Position numbers and translations under genes: made by a program. The notes beneath the pieces were generated by a model. It saw only the letters and a list, made by a program, of their open reading frames with translations, made no database searches and had not been told where the DNA came from. Positions 24,955 through 32,969 of a stretch of 64,000 nucleotides of DNA are shown one piece after another. Source of the stretch: Saccharicrinis sp050589685. Its GTDB lineage: Bacteria; Bacteroidota; Bacteroidia; Bacteroidales; Marinilabiliaceae. The DNA lies in the NCBI RefSeq assembly GCF_050589685.1, contig NZ_JBNGOS010000021.1:1-64000 (forward strand). Reading direction: 5' to 3'. The stretch's first letter is position 1. The number at the start of each line of letters is the position of its first letter.

Positions 24955-26862
24955 ATGCGAATGAAAAAAGGGAACAGCAAGCTTCAGCAGATTAATACCC
25001 CTGATGATTTGAAGAAATTCAGCGAAAAAGATCTCGGCCAAATCTGTGTTGAGTTAAGGGATTATATTATTGATGCTGTCTCTTGTAACCCGGGTCACTT
25101 TGGTGCCAGCCTGGGGGTGGTCGAACTGACGGTTGCGTTACATTACGTTTTTAATACACCTTTTGATAAAATAATATGGGATGTTGGTCATCAAGCATAT
25201 GGGCACAAAATTCTCACTGCTCGCAAAGACCGTTTTCATACCAATAGAAAATACAAAGGCTTAAGTGGATTTCCGAACATTACAGAGAGCGAATACGATG
25301 CTTTTGGGGTTGGCCACTCTTCTACATCTATATCCGCGGCTCTTGGGATGGCCATTGCTGCACAAAGAAACAACGAAAAAGACAAACAAGTAGTAGCTGT
25401 TATTGGCGACGGCAGTATGACCGCAGGTCAGGCCTTTGAAGGCCTGAACAACTTAAGCAGTTTTAAGTCAAACATGTTGATTATTTTGAATGATAACAAC
25501 ATGGCTATTGACCCGAACACGGGAGGCTTAAGTGATTATTTAGTGGATATTTCCACCTCTCACACCTACAATAAAATAAGGCAGGAAGTAATCAGGGGGC
25601 TCGAAAAGCTGAAGATTACCGGTCCAAATTCCAGGGATAAAATTGTTGCCATCAATAATAGTATTAAATCTTTATTGACCAAGCAAACCAATATTTTCGA
25701 AGGCTTAAATATTCGGTATTTCGGTCCTGTTGACGGGCATGACATCAACCATCTGGTAAAAGTTTTACAGGATCTAAAAAACATTCCGGGCCCCAAGGTT
25801 TTGCATTGCAAGACAATAAAAGGAAAAGGTTTTAAACTAGCTGAAGAAAACCAAACAGCATGGCATGCAACAGGTGCCAAGTTTGATAAAAATACCGGTG
25901 CAAGATTAGACAGCGCTCCTACAAAGCCCAAGCCTCCCAGATACCAGGAAGTTTTTGGGCATACGATTGTGGAGTTGGCCGAAAAAAACGAAAAAATCGT
26001 GGGTATCACTCCCGCTATGCCCTCCGGATGTTCTTTAAACATCATGATGAAGAAAATGCCCGACAGAGCTTTTGACGTGGGTATTGCAGAGCAACATGCG
26101 GTCACTTTTTCTGCCGGCCTTGCTATAGAAGGAATGGTTCCGTTTTGCAACATATATTCGTCGTTTATGCAAAGGGCCTACGACCAGGTGATACACGACG
26201 TTGCCCTGCAAAACCTAAATGTGGTTTTTTGTCTGGATAGAGGGGGACTTGTTGGCGCCGATGGGGCAACCCATCACGGTGTGTACGACCTGGCCTTTTT
26301 CCGACCCGTTCCTAACCTGGTTATTTCTTCCCCCCGAAACGAAGAAGAATTGCGTAACCTCATGTTCACAGCCCAATTGCCCGATATGGGACCATTTGCC
26401 ATCCGTTACCCCAGAGGCATTGGCACAACTACCGAATGGGAAACTCCCTTTAAAAAGATTGAGATTGGTACAGGCGAAAAATTAAAAGACGGCGAAGATG
26501 TGGCCTTCCTCACCATTGGACCATTGGCCAATAAAGCATTGCAGGCTTGCTTGAAGCTGGATACGGAAGGTATTTCCGCCGGATTATACGACCTTAGATT
26601 TGCCAAACCTTTGGACGAGGATCTCCTGCACGAAGTGTTTAATAAATTTAAAAAAGTAATAACTGTTGAAGATGGAACGATTATTGGAGGTATAGGTAGC
26701 GCTGTAATTGACTTCATGGTTGAAAACGGATATTCGGCACAAGTTAAAAAACTAGGTGTTCCCGATAGGTTTGTTGAGCATGGAACACAAACAGAATTAC
26801 AGCATGAATGCGGTTTTGACAAACAAGGAATGATAGAAACCGCAAAAAGCATGTTTCAATAA
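24955..26862 (+). CDS. dxs: 1-deoxy-D-xylulose-5-phosphate synthase
   Basis: 635 residues, full length. The TPP-binding motif GDGSMTAGQAFEGLNNL...NDNNMAI is intact, preceded by DVGHQAYGHKIL and GVGHSSTSISAALGMA. The transketolase-type second half contains GIAEQHAVTFSAGLA and RGGLVGADGATHHGVYDL. The enzyme joins pyruvate and glyceraldehyde 3-phosphate in the first step of the MEP isoprenoid pathway. A TonB receptor gene begins only 14 bp after its stop, so the two are probably co-transcribed. Confidence 0.97.
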   Translation: MRMKKGNSKLQQINTPDDLKKFSEKDLGQICVELRDYIIDAVSCNPGHFGASLGVVELTVALHYVFNTPFDKIIWDVGHQAYGHKILTARKDRFHTNRKYKGLSGFPNITESEYDAFGVGHSSTSISAALGMAIAAQRNNEKDKQVVAVIGDGSMTAGQAFEGLNNLSSFKSNMLIILNDNNMAIDPNTGGLSDYLVDISTSHTYNKIRQEVIRGLEKLKITGPNSRDKIVAINNSIKSLLTKQTNIFEGLNIRYFGPVDGHDINHLVKVLQDLKNIPGPKVLHCKTIKGKGFKLAEENQTAWHATGAKFDKNTGARLDSAPTKPKPPRYQEVFGHTIVELAEKNEKIVGITPAMPSGCSLNIMMKKMPDRAFDVGIAEQHAVTFSAGLAIEGMVPFCNIYSSFMQRAYDQVIHDVALQNLNVVFCLDRGGLVGADGATHHGVYDLAFFRPVPNLVISSPRNEEELRNLMFTAQLPDMGPFAIRYPRGIGTTTEWETPFKKIEIGTGEKLKDGEDVAFLTIGPLANKALQACLKLDTEGISAGLYDLRFAKPLDEDLLHEVFNKFKKVITVEDGTIIGGIGSAVIDFMVENGYSAQVKKLGVPDRFVEHGTQTELQHECGFDKQGMIETAKSMFQ

Positions 26863-26876
26863 CTGTAATTTCAACA

Positions 26877-29285
26877 ATGTACCAACTATATAAACACGGC
26901 TTACTGCTTATCTCAATATTCATATTCACCACTTCTTTTTCCCAAAAAATAAAAGTATTTGATTCGGAAACACACATGCCGATTCCAAATGTTATTGTTT
27001 TTGACGAATCGGAAAGCATCATTGCCGGAACCAACGATAACGGCCTAGTCAATATCTCCATTTTCGAAGAAGATGCCGCCCTCTGGTTCAAACACCCTGC
27101 TTACGAACTGTTTTTTCTTTCCAGAAAGAACCCACTGCCCCAAGCCATATCACTCTGTCCCAAAGTGTTTACACTGGACGAATTTGTTGTTTCCGCATCG
27201 CGAACGCGAGAAAACAAAAAAAATATACCCTATTTTTTAGAGACGATCAAACCGCGCTCTATCGAATTTAATAACGCACCAACAGGAGCCGATATTTTAA
27301 CCGGAAGTGGTTATGTTGCGGTTCAGAAAAGCCAGGGCGGCGGTGGCAGCCCTATTTTGCGCGGGTTTGAAGCCAACCGCGTATTGTTGGTGATGGATGG
27401 CGTTAGGATGAACAATGCCATTTACAGAAGCGGCCACCTACAGAACAGCATCACGATAGATCCGAATATACTTGACAAAACGGAAATACTTTTTGGGCCT
27501 TCGTCGGTGATGTACGGTAGCGATGCCCTGGGGGGTGTTGTCAGTTACTTTAGCAAAGATCCTGTTCTTTCAAATGATTCCATGGCAGTTATGGCTATTG
27601 AGTCTTCGATTCAAAGCATGAGCGCCTCCAGTTCCAACAAGGTAAACATTAACGTAAATGCCGGATTTAAACATTGGGCCTCACTTACCAGTTTTACCTA
27701 CAGCGACTTCGGCAATATAAAAATGGGAGAAAACCGGGCAAGTAATGTTCCGGAAGATTGGGGTAAAGTTTTTCATTATGCAAAAAGAATAAATGGAAAG
27801 GATAGCATGATGGTGAATGCTGATCCTTACACACAACCCAATACCGGATATCAACAATACGACTTGTTGCAGAAATTTAAGTTTACCCCATCGCACAAGC
27901 ACTCATTGCTATTTAACTTTCAGTATTCAACAACATCAAACATAAACCGTTTCGATGCGCTAAACGATTATAAGGATGATTTGCTCAAGTATGCGCAGTA
28001 TTATTATGGTCCGCAAGAAAGACTATTTGCTTCGGTCAACAGCCGTTACAAAAAAGAAACCAAGTTGTTTTCATCCGTAAATACTATTGTAGCCTACCAA
28101 AACATAAAAGAATCGAGATTTAGTAGAAAGTTCAACAGCGATAATAAACTATCTCAAGAAGAATATTTGGATATTTACAGCTTAAATTTGGATTTGGCCA
28201 AAGAATTCAACCCATCATCCAAAATTAACTATGGAATAGAAATCCTTTATAATGACATGGCTTCTCACGGAAAATATACAAACATAGAAACCAGAGAATT
28301 ATCAACTGCTACAAGCAGGTATCCCAATGGCGGAAGTTTTTTTCAGGCTTATTCCGCATACTTTAATTACCATACAAAGTTTAACAAAAGGTTCAGCGCA
28401 AACTTCGGGGCGCGTTTTGGATATTTCCGTTTTAACTCAAAGTTTATGGAGGATGAATTGTTTAAACCAATCGTAACCGACTTGATTATGAGCAACAAAG
28501 CCCCATCGGCTAGCGTTGGTCTCGTATACATACCTGCAGATACCTGGAAGTTTTCAAGCGTTTTATCTTCAGGCTACCGTGTCCCCAACGTAGATGACTA
28601 CGGAAAGATCAGGGCTAAAAATGATGAGATCAGTATGCCTAATCCTTTCCTGAAACCCGAATATGCATTTAACGCTGAATTATCAGCCACAAAAAGCTTT
28701 TACAACGAAAACCTACTTATCAATATTACCCTGTACAATACTTGGTTGCACGATGCCATTGTCCGCGAATATTATACCTATCAAGGAAGTGATTCCATAG
28801 AATATGATGGCGATACGTACCGCATGTACATAAACAGCAATCAGCAAAAAGCAATCGTAAAAGGGCTCTCTGCCGGAATGCATGCCCAACCGTTTCATAA
28901 CTTATCCGTTAATGCCACTATCAATTACACGCACGGGCAGGTGAGCTATACCAATGAACCCATGGGGCACATTACGCCCGTATTTGGTAAAGCAGCCGTC
29001 AATTACAGACACAAAGAATTCAGAGTGGAGTTTTATATGAATTATCAGGGCGAAAAAAAATATGAAGATATGTCGCCGTATGGAGAAGATAACGAAGACG
29101 AGGGAACAGAAGATGGCTTTCCCGCCTGGCAAACCTACAATATGGCTATACAATATCAGTTATTTAACACCCTTACCCTTCAGGCTTCGGTTGAAAACAT
29201 CCTGGACAGACACTACAAGACTTTTGCTTCAGGCATTAGTGCTCCCGGCAGAAACTTGATCCTGTCGTTGACGGGAAGGTTTTAA
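26877..29285 (+). CDS. TonB-dependent receptor, heme/hemoglobin-receptor-like
   Basis: 802 residues with a signal peptide ending FTTSFSQ. An N-terminal carboxypeptidase-like regulatory segment (residues ~25-105) leads to the TonB box/plug. The plug has KSQGGGGSPILRGFEANRVLLVMDGVRMNNAIYR and ILFGPSSVMYGSDALGGVV, the pattern of the hemoglobin/transferrin receptor group. The rest is a beta barrel ending in a C-terminal Phe. Heme or iron import is the best guess. It follows dxs by 14 bp. Confidence 0.85.
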   Translation: MYQLYKHGLLLISIFIFTTSFSQKIKVFDSETHMPIPNVIVFDESESIIAGTNDNGLVNISIFEEDAALWFKHPAYELFFLSRKNPLPQAISLCPKVFTLDEFVVSASRTRENKKNIPYFLETIKPRSIEFNNAPTGADILTGSGYVAVQKSQGGGGSPILRGFEANRVLLVMDGVRMNNAIYRSGHLQNSITIDPNILDKTEILFGPSSVMYGSDALGGVVSYFSKDPVLSNDSMAVMAIESSIQSMSASSSNKVNINVNAGFKHWASLTSFTYSDFGNIKMGENRASNVPEDWGKVFHYAKRINGKDSMMVNADPYTQPNTGYQQYDLLQKFKFTPSHKHSLLFNFQYSTTSNINRFDALNDYKDDLLKYAQYYYGPQERLFASVNSRYKKETKLFSSVNTIVAYQNIKESRFSRKFNSDNKLSQEEYLDIYSLNLDLAKEFNPSSKINYGIEILYNDMASHGKYTNIETRELSTATSRYPNGGSFFQAYSAYFNYHTKFNKRFSANFGARFGYFRFNSKFMEDELFKPIVTDLIMSNKAPSASVGLVYIPADTWKFSSVLSSGYRVPNVDDYGKIRAKNDEISMPNPFLKPEYAFNAELSATKSFYNENLLINITLYNTWLHDAIVREYYTYQGSDSIEYDGDTYRMYINSNQQKAIVKGLSAGMHAQPFHNLSVNATINYTHGQVSYTNEPMGHITPVFGKAAVNYRHKEFRVEFYMNYQGEKKYEDMSPYGEDNEDEGTEDGFPAWQTYNMAIQYQLFNTLTLQASVENILDRHYKTFASGISAPGRNLILSLTGRF

Positions 29286-29419
29286 AACAGCCAGCAGTTC
29301 CCCGTTGACAGTAGCAAAGCCATATAAATTGACCATCGGTTTTTGCGGGTTAAAACTGACCTTTATCTTAGAATAACTCCTTTTCTCTTTATATTTTAGC
29401 ATCCTAAAACAACTTTTAC

Positions 29420-30832
29420 ATGAAGAAAACAATCATATCCGTTCTTTTATTGTCGGTCTGGGGTCTGAAAGCCCAGAACATCACTACCGATATGTTGCGG
29501 TCCTTTGACCAGGAAGTAGGACATACTGCTACAGACAAAGCTTTAATTAATGCCATTACAGGTTCCGACCTAAAAACCCTGGCTTTAAACCGAAATAATA
29601 TTGCCACCAACGACCATGCCTTTAAATATAAAGTGGATGTGAATGGTATTACCAACCAAAAAAGCTCGGGCCGCTGCTGGATGTTTACCAGCTTAAACAT
29701 TTTACGCCCTAAAGTAATGGAGAAATATAATTTGTCGAGCTTTGAGTTTTCGACCAACTACCTTTATTTCTATGATTTATTGGAAAAATCGAATTTGTTT
29801 TACGAGCAGGTTATATTGACTCGCAAAATAAAAATGAACGAGGACATTGGTCCTTATGTAGCTAAAATGGGTAAAAAGGAAAGTGGTCAAACGGTTACTT
29901 ACCTTTTCAAGAACCCGATTGGTGACGGTGGCGTATGGAACAGCTTTGTAAACCTGGCCGAAAAATATGGCGTAGTGCCCAAAAAAGTCATGCCCGAAAC
30001 TTTCCATAGCGAAAAAACATCGGATTTGAACAAACTTTTGCGCAGAAAGCTCAGAGAAGATGGCTTGAGGCTACGCGAGGCTGATAACGACAAAGCTGCC
30101 AGAGAGTTAAAACAGGACATGCTAAAAAACATCTATCGAATCCTCACGCTTACATTGGGTCAGCCGCCTAAATCATTCGATTGGCGCTATACCGATAAAG
30201 AAGGCAATCTTAGTGAGAATAAGAATTACACGCCCGTTGAATTTTACAACGAAGTTGTAGGTGTTGAGCTCGACGATTATATCATGCTAATGAACGACCC
30301 TTCCCGCCCTTATTATATCCATTACGAAATTTCGTACGACCGTAATGTAATGGAAGGAAGAAACTGGAAATACGTCAACCTCCCGGCAGAAGAGGTAAAG
30401 AAGATTGCCCTGGCATCCATAAAAGCCAATGAAGCCTTATATGCTTCCTGCGATGTGGGCAAGCAACTCAACAACAAAGAAGGACTTTGCGCTCTGGACA
30501 ATTATCAATACGGACAATTATTAGGTGTTACATTTGGGATGGACAAAAAAGAACGTATCATGACTGGCGAAAGTGGCTCGTCGCACGGTATGGCCTTAAT
30601 AGCGGTTGATGTTGATAAAAACGAAGAAACCACCATGTGGCAATTCGAAAACAGCTGGGGAACAGAAGCCGGACATAACGGTTACCTGACCTTTACTGAT
30701 GATTGGTTTACAGAATACATGTTCAGGGTTGTTCCGCATAAAAAGTTTATTAGTGAGGATATCTTAAAAATATTAGATACCGAAGCAACTTTATTGCCAC
30801 CTTGGGATCCAATGTTTCAAATGGATGAATAA
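29420..30832 (+). CDS. C1-family aminopeptidase (PepC/bleomycin hydrolase-like), exported
   Basis: 470 residues. A signal peptide (SVLLLSVWGLKAQ) is unusual, since classical PepC is cytosolic; Bacteroidetes have exported versions. The papain-type triad is complete: Cys 86 in SSGRCWMF, His in SSHGMALIAVD and Asn in ENSWGTEAG. The enzyme should trim N-terminal residues of peptides in the periplasm. It lies 134 bp after the TonB receptor in the same direction. Confidence 0.9.
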   Translation: MKKTIISVLLLSVWGLKAQNITTDMLRSFDQEVGHTATDKALINAITGSDLKTLALNRNNIATNDHAFKYKVDVNGITNQKSSGRCWMFTSLNILRPKVMEKYNLSSFEFSTNYLYFYDLLEKSNLFYEQVILTRKIKMNEDIGPYVAKMGKKESGQTVTYLFKNPIGDGGVWNSFVNLAEKYGVVPKKVMPETFHSEKTSDLNKLLRRKLREDGLRLREADNDKAARELKQDMLKNIYRILTLTLGQPPKSFDWRYTDKEGNLSENKNYTPVEFYNEVVGVELDDYIMLMNDPSRPYYIHYEISYDRNVMEGRNWKYVNLPAEEVKKIALASIKANEALYASCDVGKQLNNKEGLCALDNYQYGQLLGVTFGMDKKERIMTGESGSSHGMALIAVDVDKNEETTMWQFENSWGTEAGHNGYLTFTDDWFTEYMFRVVPHKKFISEDILKILDTEATLLPPWDPMFQMDE

Positions 30833-30891
30833 TTTCACCGTCGTATTATAACGCTCAGCACTCGCTTTATTAAGGTCACAGAATACATCGA

Positions 30892-30960
30892 ATTGGCTTT
30901 AGCTATGATTACCTTAGGCTAAAATAGTCTGTACTTTTCAAATCATGGCTAAAGCCCAAT
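30892..30960. repeat. Imperfect inverted repeat with GGCTTTAGC arms
   Basis: ATTGGCTTTAGCTATGATT (30892-30910) pairs, with one mismatch and one bulge, with AATCATGGCTAAAGCCCAAT (30941-30960). It sits 60 bp after the peptidase stop in a 1049-bp gap (30833-31881). It could be a REP-like palindromic unit or a transcript-end hairpin; no T-run follows. The rest of the gap holds the decayed MITE copy and, near 31668-31704, AATGTTAAC repeats. Confidence 0.5.
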
Positions 30961-31213
30961 CTCATATTCCCTCAACAGGCCGTATCAAAAGCATTTTACT
31001 TTAAAGAAAACTTACAAATCGTAAGCTATCAACTTATTCACCTCCATCTCCATTTTTTTGACATTGAACTCTACTCCAACTGCTCCAAAGCTTATGGGAT
31101 TACTTGTTCACACAACTGAGGAAAGCTATTGCCTCGGGATGAAAGGCCTGTCCGCCGGGCAGATAGTGTAGACCCCTTAGCCCTAATTCCTACGAACCGT
31201 TATTTGATTTAAA

Positions 31214-31401
31214 CCCGCAATATACATTAGAAATCCTTTTACGCAATTAAACTACTCAAAGCAAGGTGTTTCACTGAGTTGCTTCAATTCACCAGAGCGG
31301 TGCTCCCGAAAGTAATCGTGACAAGTTATGCTTCGTTTCAGCAACCCCTTGTTTTATGGTATTTTTAATGCTGATTACATACCTTTAATAAATAATCCGG
31401 G
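31214..31401. mobile_element. MITE-like element, decayed copy D
   Basis: The ends match those of copies A-C (CCCGCAATATACATTAG at left, TAATCCGGG at right), and the central GCTCCCGAAAGTAATCG segment is kept, but the body has many substitutions. It is 188 bp long. The flanks are TTAAA and TTTAA rather than an exact duplication. It appears to be an older insertion than the other three copies. Confidence 0.65.
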
Positions 31402-31787
31402 TTTAATTATTTTTTCAACAAAAAAGAAATCCCTTTTACCGAAGTATTCGGCATAATTAATCCATCGTTGGTATCTCCGGACAAAATATTGAATTTGTTC
31501 ATTATGTTTATTACCTATAAAAAAAGAGCTACTACTCTGAAATATTGTTGTTTATCAGCAAATACGTCTGGTTTCGTCTCTAACACTCCTTAACAAACGA
31601 TAAAAACTTCCTGTGTTTTTTAACATAGGGGTGGACAAATATTGACAAATTGTTAAAACAAAGGCTTAATGTTAACTACTGTTTGTAATGTTAACACAAT
31701 GTTATCCGAATCTTTATTTTTCGTTAGATACCCCCTTTTTTAGAACCATCTCTTAAATATATTTAAAATGAAACGTTCAACACCCCC

Positions 31788-31795
31788 TATTTTTG
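31788..31795 (+). promoter_or_regulatory. Putative -7 box for the two-repeat secreted protein
   Basis: TATTTTTG fits TAnnTTTG and is 86 nt before the ATG at 31882. Upstream, AATGTTAAC occurs at 31668-31676 and 31687-31695, with a partial third copy at 31698-31704; these could be regulator sites. Confidence 0.45.
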
Positions 31796-31881
31796 CAATC
31801 ACCTCAAAAGAAGTACATACTTTTACAATGTCAACAAGAAACAACATTGACACATGTATTAATTAATTAAAACCAAAAAGT

Positions 31882-32508
31882 ATGAAAACAACAAAAATGA
31901 TGAAAAGATGGGTATTGGGAGTGATGCTTGTCTTTGTAACCACAGCAACATTTGCAGGAGAAGGCGGTAAAGCTGCCGGAAACGTATCGATCCTTCCTTA
32001 TTTGGATACAGACTATTCGATTGTTTCGTTATCGAACCAAGCCGACAAAGCTGCCATTTTTAGTATTAAAGATGCAGAAGGTGAAACAGTATACAAAGAG
32101 TGGGTAAACAAAGCAGGCTTTGCTCAAAAGATTCTTGATTTTTCTAACCTGGAAGATGGCAAGTACACCGCGATATTAAAAGCCAGAGGTTCAGAAGAAA
32201 TTTCCGAGACTTTTTCTATAGAAAACCACAAATTGGTAAGCCAAAAAGAGGAAATAGTTTCGGAAGAAGAGCTAAGAGCTTTCTTTAACCTGGTTGACAA
32301 CACGCTTTTCGTAAGTCACATTTCTTTTGGAAGCAACACATTTGGTATCTCGATTTCAGATGCTCTTGGTGACGAAGTTTTTGAAAAGGGATTTGACGGA
32401 AATTCAACTTATTCCGGTAAGTTTGATATTTCAGCATTACCAAATGGTGAGTATAAAGTAAGTATTAACTCAGGGAATAAAGAGTACAGTTATGCTTTCA
32501 GAAAATAG
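31882..32508 (+). CDS. Secreted protein with two similar beta-sandwich-like repeats
   Basis: 208 residues. The signal peptide ends VTTATFA. The mature part contains two units with the same plan: residues ~45-115 (AIFSIKDAEGETVYKEW...FSNLEDGKYTAIL) and ~145-208 (FGISISDALGDEVFEKGF...ISALPNGEYKVSI). Both end in the L-x-[DN]-G-x-Y turn of secretion-tail or Ig-like domains of Bacteroidetes. No enzymatic motif is visible. The gene has its own promoter-like box and a very strong terminator, so it may be well expressed. Confidence 0.75.
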   Translation: MKTTKMMKRWVLGVMLVFVTTATFAGEGGKAAGNVSILPYLDTDYSIVSLSNQADKAAIFSIKDAEGETVYKEWVNKAGFAQKILDFSNLEDGKYTAILKARGSEEISETFSIENHKLVSQKEEIVSEEELRAFFNLVDNTLFVSHISFGSNTFGISISDALGDEVFEKGFDGNSTYSGKFDISALPNGEYKVSINSGNKEYSYAFRK

Positions 32509-32561
32509 TGACCAGAACGACCCAGGCGAACTTGTACTTTCGCCGAGCACCTCATTTTATA

Positions 32562-32602
32562 AATGTGTATCTCAAATGTTTTAGAGATACACATTTTTTT
32601 TT
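32562..32602 (+). terminator. Strong rho-independent terminator
   Basis: AATGTGTATCTC (32562-32573) pairs exactly with GAGATACACATT (32584-32595) around a 10-nt loop, followed by a run of T. It ends the transcript of the gene at 31882. Confidence 0.95.
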
Positions 32603-32642
32603 GTCTGAGATTTTTAGGCCAAACTCCACCTAATATGTTTAA

Positions 32643-32831
32643 CCCGCAATATGCATTAGAAATTCTATTACACATTGAAATTACTTTAAAACAAGACCCT
32701 TCGTTGCATCACTTCAACTCACCAGAACGATGCTCCCGAAAGTAATCGGGACAAGTGATGCCTCGTTTCAGTAATGCCTTGTTTTATTGTACTTGCAATG
32801 CTCATGACGAACCCCCAATACATAATCCGGG
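32643..32831. mobile_element. MITE-like 189-bp element, copy B (flanking duplication TTTAA)
   Basis: It is nearly identical to copies A and C. TTTAA flanks both ends (32638-32642 and 32832-32836). The internal hairpin arms are 32687-32713 and 32754-32786, with TCCCGA 32734-32739 and TCGGGA 32746-32751 at the tip. It sits between a strong terminator and the 3' end of a hybrid kinase gene, a neutral landing place. Confidence 0.8.
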
Positions 32832-32969
32832 TTTAACTATTGCATCCCTAACAATTTGGCGCCGCTCAATATTTAGCACGAAAAAAACATGGCCACGTTT
32901 CGAAGTATATTTTATGTACCTGGAAGTTTTCCTTTTAATGACTAATGAACTCCGGCTGATGCTCAAGAT

